Below, in pieces: positions 41,901 through 50,900 of a stretch of DNA of 64,000 nt. How positions within the stretch are numbered: the first letter of the stretch is position 1; each line of letters begins with the position of its first letter. The DNA comes from Mactra quadrangularis (lineage: Eukaryota; Mollusca; Bivalvia; Venerida; Mactridae). The DNA is taken from NCBI GenBank assembly GCA_025267735.1, contig CM046304.1, positions 16,554,001 to 16,618,000 of the forward strand. Direction: 5' to 3'. The position numbers and the translations under genes are program-made. The notes beneath the pieces were generated by a model. The model did not search any database, was not told the DNA's origin, and saw nothing but the letters and a program-made list of their open reading frames with translations.

Positions 41901-44900
41901 GAAAAGCAAAAGCTATAAGTATAAATGAAATGGCTACCAATTGGCAGATTTTAATTAATATCAAGCAAAACGGTTGGCCAATTTCAATTTTAGTAATCAT
42001 AACAGCCCATCAAATATCTACACCAGTTTTCATGACAAACTTTCTCAGCACTGGACATTCGGTCCAGCAAAATGGAAATGTATACTGGACTGAATAAAAG
42101 TTTGCTGCACAAAAAAAAGTGTTTTGTTAAAATATGTAGTGCAATAAATAATTTCAATATTTAATATAACAACAAATTATGATTTATTTCTAATTATGAA
42201 AATGATGACTGCAAAGAGTAGGTGCACCATTGCACAACACGCATTCTAAGCCACTGGATTGATGGTGAGTACGATGGTCTAGGGCGGTCCACTGTCCAAA
42301 GGCTAAATTCAAAGACAAATCAACACTATAGATTGTACAAACATCAAAACACTGTTTATATAAACAATACAATGAACTAATCCACAACAGGGGATGCTCA
42401 GTATGACAATAAAAAATATTATTTTGATATGTTTTATGAATGTTTTGTTGGAATAATAGTAAAGGGTTCTACCATTACAAGCATGATTGACCAAGGGGTG
42501 GTGGTTTATCCGCCACACTAATTTTGTATAAATGAACTATAAAACTTTTATTTTCAATACTGCCTACCTCTGGAACGGATTGGTTCATTTAATGTTTACA
42601 CAAACATGTTTCATTATTTTGTACAAACTATATATCAATGTATAAAGGTACCTACCTCTTTTCTTCTTCTTCAAGTAACATCTTCATAGCTTCAATTTCA
42701 GCTTTTAAAGGTAAATGTAGGTCTCGTTCTGAGTTAGCTTCACGCATCTTAGTGAATACTAGCTCTTGCATATCACGAAGTTTTTTATCCATTTCTTGTA
42801 TCTGTGCGGTTGATTTAACTCTTTCTTGTCTAATCAAATCTTCTACAGTGCTTCTTTGATGTTCTAAAGTCATTATCTGAAATAATGATAAAAACCAGAA
42901 ATGTACAGTGAAAACCACATTAAGGCCAGATTTAAGAACTTTAACGCAAAAAAAGGAAATAATCCATAATAAAGCCAGATAGAGTTGCGGTTACTTTCTA
43001 ATTCTGTTCATCACATAGAATGTTATCATGATAGTATGAAGTTTCGTAAAGATCTGACAATAAATGGCAGAAATATATGCTTAATTGAAAACTTTAGCAC
43101 AATTATTAACAACACTGGACGTCTGCCCAACGACCCACCTGTGTTTTGCCATGTTATCTGTAGTAAAGCTCTATTACTAATATTACCTGTCCTTCCAGAT
43201 TTCTTATTTTAGCATGAAGTTCACCAATTTGACCCTGTAGTTTAGATTTATCACTTGATAATCTTTCTATAGTTGAAGCATCATTATCCATCTGACATTT
43301 TAATGCTGACAGCTGAAATTATAAATAAATACTTCATTTATTTACTCATTATTTCATCTTCCATAAAAACCCAATTTTATCTTACCACAATTGTGCAGGG
43401 CCTCAACCTTTAAGGCCATCCTATTTCCACTGACAACTAATATTTGGTTTCAAGCAACTTGCTATTGCAAAAAAACACTTGGTTCTGTCAAGTGAAATTA
43501 ATAGCAGGTTGTTCAACTTGGCTAATTAACCTACTTTTAAAACGAAAATTGAGCCCTGTTGTGAACAACTTGCATTTACCTTTCTTATCTTTTACTCCTG
43601 ATACCAAGGACGTGTCAGTCACAAGGGTGAAATTTCAAAATGTTTTTTTAAATCTATCCTGAAAATGCTGATTTTCATGTCTTCAGGATCTCATACATAA
43701 GATAAGAATCCTTTAGTTTTCTCAGGTTTCCCCAACATAACAAATTATGAATTTATTTTTCAGAATATGCAAAAGATGTTGGTTTTATTTGAAAGAACTG
43801 CACATATGAATCTGTAAATTAAATAGAATAATTCATTACAAAGCAACTAGCATTCTCGTACCCTGAGGTTATCAAGATTCTCGATCTATCGAGAATCTTG
43901 AAAGCCTCTAAGAACGAGAATGAGCAACTAGTCACTTATTGAACATGGGTGGATATCTTTTTCATTTTTGGAGTAATATACCTGATTACGTATGTATATA
44001 TTGTGTCTAGGTCTAGAAACAATACTGACTATAATTATATGATTAAAAACAGTCAAATATTTCAATATAAAAACTTACATTTCTGTTATAATTTTCCTCT
44101 GATTCCATCTGATACCTCTTTAATTCAAACTGAGCTTGTTCTCTCACTTGTTTTAATATATCAGGTATAGCTACATCATTCTTAGCCATCTGTCCAAGAC
44201 GTGATTCCAAGCTGATCACTGTACATTGGCTCTGTTCCAATCTTTCCTTGAGTTCAGCTAATTGTTGAGCATGTACTTGTTCATTAAATTCTAGTTTCTT
44301 AGTAAGAGAATGACATCTGTCATCAGCCTCAGTGCGTAGTAAAGATTCTTGTTCAGCTCTGTGAATAGATACAAACAATGAATGCATTATAGTATATTAA
44401 ACGCAATATTTCATATGGCAAGCTCTTGGAGGACCCATGGCTGGTAACTAAAGGTCATGGCCTGTGCCTGACAACCTATATTTGGGTTTGGGCAACTTGT
44501 TACTGCTAATAAACATTAAGTTTAAGCAAGTGTAACATAATATGGTTGAAAATTAATTTCAAGCCCAGCATAATCTTCTTTTACCCAAACATGACAAAAT
44601 ATATCCGAAACCAAAATCATAAAATGTGAGTTTCATGAAAATGACACAAAAATGGCAGAAAATGGACAGCTTCACCTACCTTCTCTTATGTTCCTCATTT
44701 TCACGTATAATTTTATCCATCTCTCGTTGTAAATGCATGAAGTCTGATCTACCATCGCCAGCTTGTCTTAGATTCATAAGTTCATTTTCTAGACCGTTTG
44801 ATTTATGTTGTAATTGATTTAAATCATCAATCAATCTATGATTCTTGTCAATTTCTGCTGCCAATCTATAATAGAAGAACAATTCAAATGTACATGTATA

Positions 44901-47900
44901 TTCTAATGTGCCCCAAAAAAGTTGTTGGAAAAATGAAATTTTTTATTTACATTAGTTTTTACTAATTTAACTCGATCAAGAACAAGTTTTTAAAACTTAG
45001 ATTTATAATCACTTTTCACTCTGATTCCTGGTCTCTAAGTACTGAGCTAGCAGGATAAAGTTTATTCCTCAAGGAAACAATGGGGTAGATTTTGGATGGG
45101 ATTTGAACCAACAGAAGTTGCTATCCAATGATTACCAGTCCAACTTTGTAATAATTTGGCCTGCTAAAAAACAATTCTAATAAACAGTGCCCTTCAAAAG
45201 TTGAGCAAATGAAATTTTGAGCAAACCATTATTTTACAATAATTAATGCTTTATTATGGATCAAAGTCAATCTCCGTACACATATATCCAGTAGAGCATT
45301 GTTGTACAGGATCTCTACTGTTTCCGTCGAAGGTCACGTCGAGATGAACTTTGTGTCGACCAATCAATGCATAGCTTTCATCAAGACGAAACACTATTAA
45401 TCACATTTTGATTTCGTAATTTCTATTTTTTAGACCAAGGTTTGCAAGCTTATTTAACAGCGGTATAATTCACAGTCTGCGATTGGACGGCTCATTTCAA
45501 ATTGCGTGACGTAGACGATGTAAACAAGTTACGTATCATAACAATATCATCATGAATATTATGATGAGAAAGGTCACCTGAACGTGACCTTTGTTTGAGA
45601 AAGGCCAGATCTAAATTAGCGAGTAGGCGAGAGGAAAATTTTAGATCTGGTTTTAATCAGATTGGATCAAAGCTTAAATCACAATCATGTTAACTAGATT
45701 TTGGAATTTACTTAGATTTCTCTTAGGTTGACCGTCAAACCTACTCACATTCTAAAGACATTGGACCAATGGCAATTTCGTTGGTTCGAAGTCCACAGGC
45801 TAAATTCAAAGACTGACTGACACACAAAGTATCTTACCTTGTCTCAAAATCAATGGCAGCTGACTTATTTTTCTCACATTGTAATTGATAATTACTTTTT
45901 TCTCTATTTGAAGCATTCAATTCTTGTCTGAAATAATACAGTAAAAGGTTAAAAAAAATCGGGAATCTTCAAATTAAAAATTCTTATCATAAAAGGACCA
46001 TAAAATACTATAACAGGAATTCAAATATTTGGGTTTTCCCTGCAGTATCAACAAACAAGAATCGTTACAATAAATATGTGTGGACAAAGAACAATAGGAT
46101 TTTGTGCTTTAACAATATAAAATAATGTGTATAACATTTTGTTTGAACTGTCTGTGCATGGATAGAAACACCCATAAATTGGAGTTTCAAATAAGGTCTA
46201 TTAAAGCAAACACATGCCGAAAAGTAGCAAGATTGAGAATTGTATGGCTGATAACAAAGAAGACCCAGGTCTGTAGAGTATCAGGATTTTGAATCTAGTA
46301 TCCCCAAGGGAGAAAGGGTTCTAATCCCATCAAGGGCCATTAAACCCTTCCAAGAAAATTTGATAGTAATGTTTTGGTTTTTTTTCCCATTAATATGGTA
46401 TGAGGAGAAGTTGCCTGCCTTGTGGAAAGATAGGGGAGTACTGGTTTTAGATAAGTGCCAAGGAAAGCTAGGTTATGTGCACTGGCAGCTGTAAAATAAC
46501 CTTAACTGAAATGACATTAAATCTAGTATAATAAAAAAAACCAATGATTTGAAATTCTTACCTGATAACATCAAGTTCCCTCTCATATAAAGTTTTTAGA
46601 TTAGCTACTTCTTCCTCAAGTATTCTAGTCTGTTTAACAAATGTACTCGTATCAAGTCTATTATTTTGTTCACTTAAAAGTCGTACTTTCTGAATGTATG
46701 TCGTAAATCTATCATTCAGTAGCTGTAAATCTTGCTTTTCTTGTTTCCTTGCCGATGAAATCGGGGAAATTACATCAGTCGTGTAATAACTCATATTTCC
46801 TGCCTTAGTTTCACCTCTGTTTTCAGAATTGTATGTATTTGGTGTTGCTAGTTGGATATTCTTATCCCTAGCAACTAAAGAAGCATTTCTGTCAGGGGAG
46901 CTAACTGCTGAGCCAGGATGAGATAATTGTTGATCCTGGTAAGAAACACTAGATTTACTTGGCGATATACGAATTGTTTCTTGATTACTACCGTACCCGG
47001 AATCTAATCGTGTCGATGCACTCCTTGTATCTCGATCAGTTTTGACCTCTCCAGACTTCTGACCTATATTTCGGCTCGACTCTTTAATATTAAAACCAGT
47101 CTGAGTTAAAGGGCCATTAGGGGCTGTCTTTACATAAAATACTGTTTTTTCGTACGGATGTTTCGGTGAATTCCCTTTTTCGTCAAGATATTTATGAGAT
47201 GATACAAATTGTTTTCTATAAGTTTCTTTGCGTTCTGATGGTTGACCTGTGGTTGAAGGTGTAAGTGGGAAGTCTGTCTGCTGGGCTATATCAACTGTCT
47301 CCGCAGGATATCTAACTCTTCCAGTAGAGCGATTAGTTTCTGGCTCTTGTTCAGTTGTTATATCTAGAATATTAAAAAAAAGCTAAGATTATTCTAAAAC
47401 TCTTCAAAAGGGAGGTAAAAGCAGAATAAAGAATCAATGGGAATCAATACAGAGCAGTTTAAAAAACAAGTAGACAATAATAATGTACATGAATTTACAA
47501 ACAATAAGATTTTAAGTGTTAGTATTGAAGTAAAGGATGACTATTGGGTCCAAAAATACTATCACAATATAATTGCAATACTTCATTTAGTCACGTTTTG
47601 GCTTTATGCCTTTTTCTAACATGGATACTTATAACAAAATGGAGAAAATTACAGAGTGTAGAATTTTTTGTAATCAACTGGATACTTTACTTGGATAATA
47701 TTGCAATAGTATCAGATGATTACTGGAATCCCTCTAAGTAGAATTGAATTTAACAAGAATGACAGTGAAGCGATTACAGGGATAATTATTTCTACTTTTG
47801 TTTTCAAGAAAACTATAGCAAGCAGTTGATGGTCTGAGAAACTATCATAATATTTATTGACTAGAAAAACTTGTACATGTATCAACCTATTGCTATTGCA

Positions 47901-50900
47901 AGGTAAAGTATAGCAATACAGCTCAGTTGGTAGCACGCGAGTCTACTGGTTGAGGGGTCGTGGGTTCGATTCCTGGGCGGGGGCATACTTTCGTGGAGCT
48001 TTGTCATGAAATTATTTCTACGGCCATTCTCCCTCCTACCAATGATTTTTTAATTATGTAGGGCAGTTATCAGTCACTGACAAAGTATGCTCTTAGTTGG
48101 TTAACAGCTAAATCCAGAGATTTAGCCTTTCCAGGAGGAGTGAGTAGGTTGAATGACCGCCGTGATATAACCTATATAATGTGTGTTTATATGACGTTAA
48201 ACCCAACAAACAAACAAACAAACAATACAGCAATAAGTCAACCTGTTGTTACTCAATTAATTGAGGAATGTGCTCAAATAAATCTACAATGGGATCATCA
48301 ATTATTATAACCCATAAACAGTGTTTAAATATTTTTTGATTGGGTATAATGCCAATAGCAACACACAGTATAGGACATATCATGACCCTCAGTCAACCTA
48401 CTCATTATTCATGGAAAGGCTAGATCTCTGGATTTAGCTGTTAACCAGTTACTAAGGCGTATACTTCCATTAGCAACTGGCAATTGTACTACATAATTTA
48501 GAATTAGTGGTTGGAGAAAGAATGGCCGTAGAAATCATTACATGACCAAGCTCCACATATAATGAATGCACCAACAGGGATTCAAACCAACAACCCCTTG
48601 ATCAGTAGACTTACATGCTACCAACCGTCCTTAGCTAGCCAGGTTGAAGTGTTTAAGTAAAGTTACCTTTTAAATCCAGAAAGTTAAAATCTTCTCTATT
48701 AGAATCTTGTGAATTATTTTCCCAGTTTTCAACAATAACAGGTATATCTTCACTGTAACCAAGGCGACTAGGACTCCTTAAAGCTTGTTCTTCAAGTTCC
48801 TTATTGTTACTAAATCTGAAATACATAGGTAATGTAACATTAATACAAGAATGTACAATCTAGACTACCTGAGTGAACCCAAGTTTTATTTGTTATTATA
48901 CGAGGGTTGATACATAAGTTCGTATAATGGCTTTAAAAATTACTGTTAGTGGTAGTTTAAAAACAAAAACTATGCAGTAAATATATTTAACATGCAATGA
49001 ATGTTGTATGTTTTTAACTTTATTTCTCGTAAATTATAGAATAAACGTAATTCTTGTATGGAAGTTATTGGTTGATTATACGAACTTTTGGATCAACCCT
49101 CGTATAATTTATGAGACAATTACTAAATCTGAGATACAAATACATGTCACTTATATAGAGCAAAAAGTTATTTTAAAATATTCTATTGAGTTTTACAAAG
49201 TTCACAGATTATCCCTGTAATAAACTAAATAAATGTGTCGTAAGTCTTGATCTAAAACTGGCTTTGTTGTCAATGATTCTAAGTGCCCTGTTAAGTTGTT
49301 CCACCACTTTGGAACAACAACTGCCAATGATCTGTCTGCCATCTTTGTTTGCCGCATAGGAATAACAAAGTTATTGTCACTTTGAGATCGAAGTCTATAA
49401 CAACCTCTAGATCAGTCTGGGACAAACAAATCTCTCAAATAGCCTGGTGTATAGTGCCCTTGATCACAAGAAAAACCATTACAATGACTTTAAAATACAT
49501 TGGTAACACAACATTTATACATTAAAGTACATTTCTAGACTACCAGAGTGAACCCAAGTTTTATTTGTCATTCAAGAAAATGTTGCAGACTTTTAAATCA
49601 TTTTTACTCTGTTAATTAGCTAAATTAGTGTACACTTAAAGAATAAAGGTACAAAAAGCACCAAAAAGCTTAACCAAGAAAATTCTTGGAAAAAGGGCCA
49701 TAATTCATTCTTGGTCCCTGACCTCCAATAGTAACTCTATAAATATATAGAAAGTTTCAAAATGAACCCCTTAAGTGCTTACAATCATGATGAAATGTTG
49801 CATCTAAACCCTTTACCAAGAAATTGATAATAAGGATCACATGGTAACCCCATATACATGAAAGAAGTTCCTGCAGATATTTCAGATATAAAAATGTTGC
49901 TCTCTTAATAATTTAACCAAACAATGTTTTGCCAACTTATAGTCGAGTAAGATAGCCCCACTATTCTTCAAAAAATTCATTTAAAAACTGTAAAACAATT
50001 GTGATCAATGTGATCCTAAGCCCATATATCAATTGAACAACAGCAAGTTACAATAAACAGTGCAATGTGTATGTTTCCAGCATGACAAAACTGTGAAATG
50101 GTGCATACAAACATTCTAATACAATATTGCCATTATGATCCAGATATTACTTGGTTACAGACAACAGTCATTACAACTTAACACCTATCAGAGCAATTTC
50201 AAAGAGATCACATCCATAACAAGACCTATCACTGAAACACATGAATATGATAAATACTAGGGCTGTCACGATATATCGGTATACCAGTATACTGCAATAC
50301 GCAGCTGCGGCACAATTTTAACGTACCGGTATTTGGCAGCACCTCACAGTCCTAAATGGCCTTATATACTTAAAGAGGCCAGGTTCTAACAGTTGCTGCA
50401 TATAAGATCTGCAAGTTTCTGTTAAATACAGCGGAGGCACAACCAATCTAAAAGCCCACAATATATTGTGGTACAAATCGCTATATGATGCTAGCATATT
50501 GCAGTATATCGCGATACACTTCGGCCTATCGTGACAGCCCTAATAAATACCCCCCAAAAGGGTGTAAACTTGTCAAGAAATTGGGTGCTGAGAAAATGAG
50601 CAAACAAAATTTTTCATCAAAGGGCCATACATTTGTAACTCTGAGAAAAATCAATGAACCATAACCAAAATTGAATATGCAAATGTCTGTCTGATATCTT
50701 GTATAATACATGTGAAGTTTGAATCAAATCTGTTAGATAGGTGCTGAGAAATTTTGCAGACATGAAAAAAGCTACAGACCAACTGACCAACCAACCGACA
50801 AGCTGACTCCTATACAATCTGATTAAAACCCGATCTAAAATTTTCCGCTTGCCTACTCGCTAATTTAGTTCTGGCCTTTTTCAAACGAAGGTCACGTTCA

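Larger units (their letters stand above)
34243..42655 (-). other. Intron 8 (8.4 kb)
   Basis: Contains fold-back MITEs, SINEs and a TIR element listed separately. 35640-35730 has a GAGCGAGCGAGG / GTGCGAGCGAA motif pair. 37167-37300 has a loosely palindromic stretch around ATTAGCGGGGTT and CCAATATTAACCC. 38980-39170 is rich in GTTCATGAAC words, as is 31360-31500. No extra exon recognised. Confidence 0.6.

Noticed and set aside
47918..47995. Functional tRNA genes at SINE heads (also 37630-37715, 62776-62860, 10790-10860)
   Set aside because: Boxes A and B are present but acceptor stems do not pair and each is followed by a conserved SINE body.
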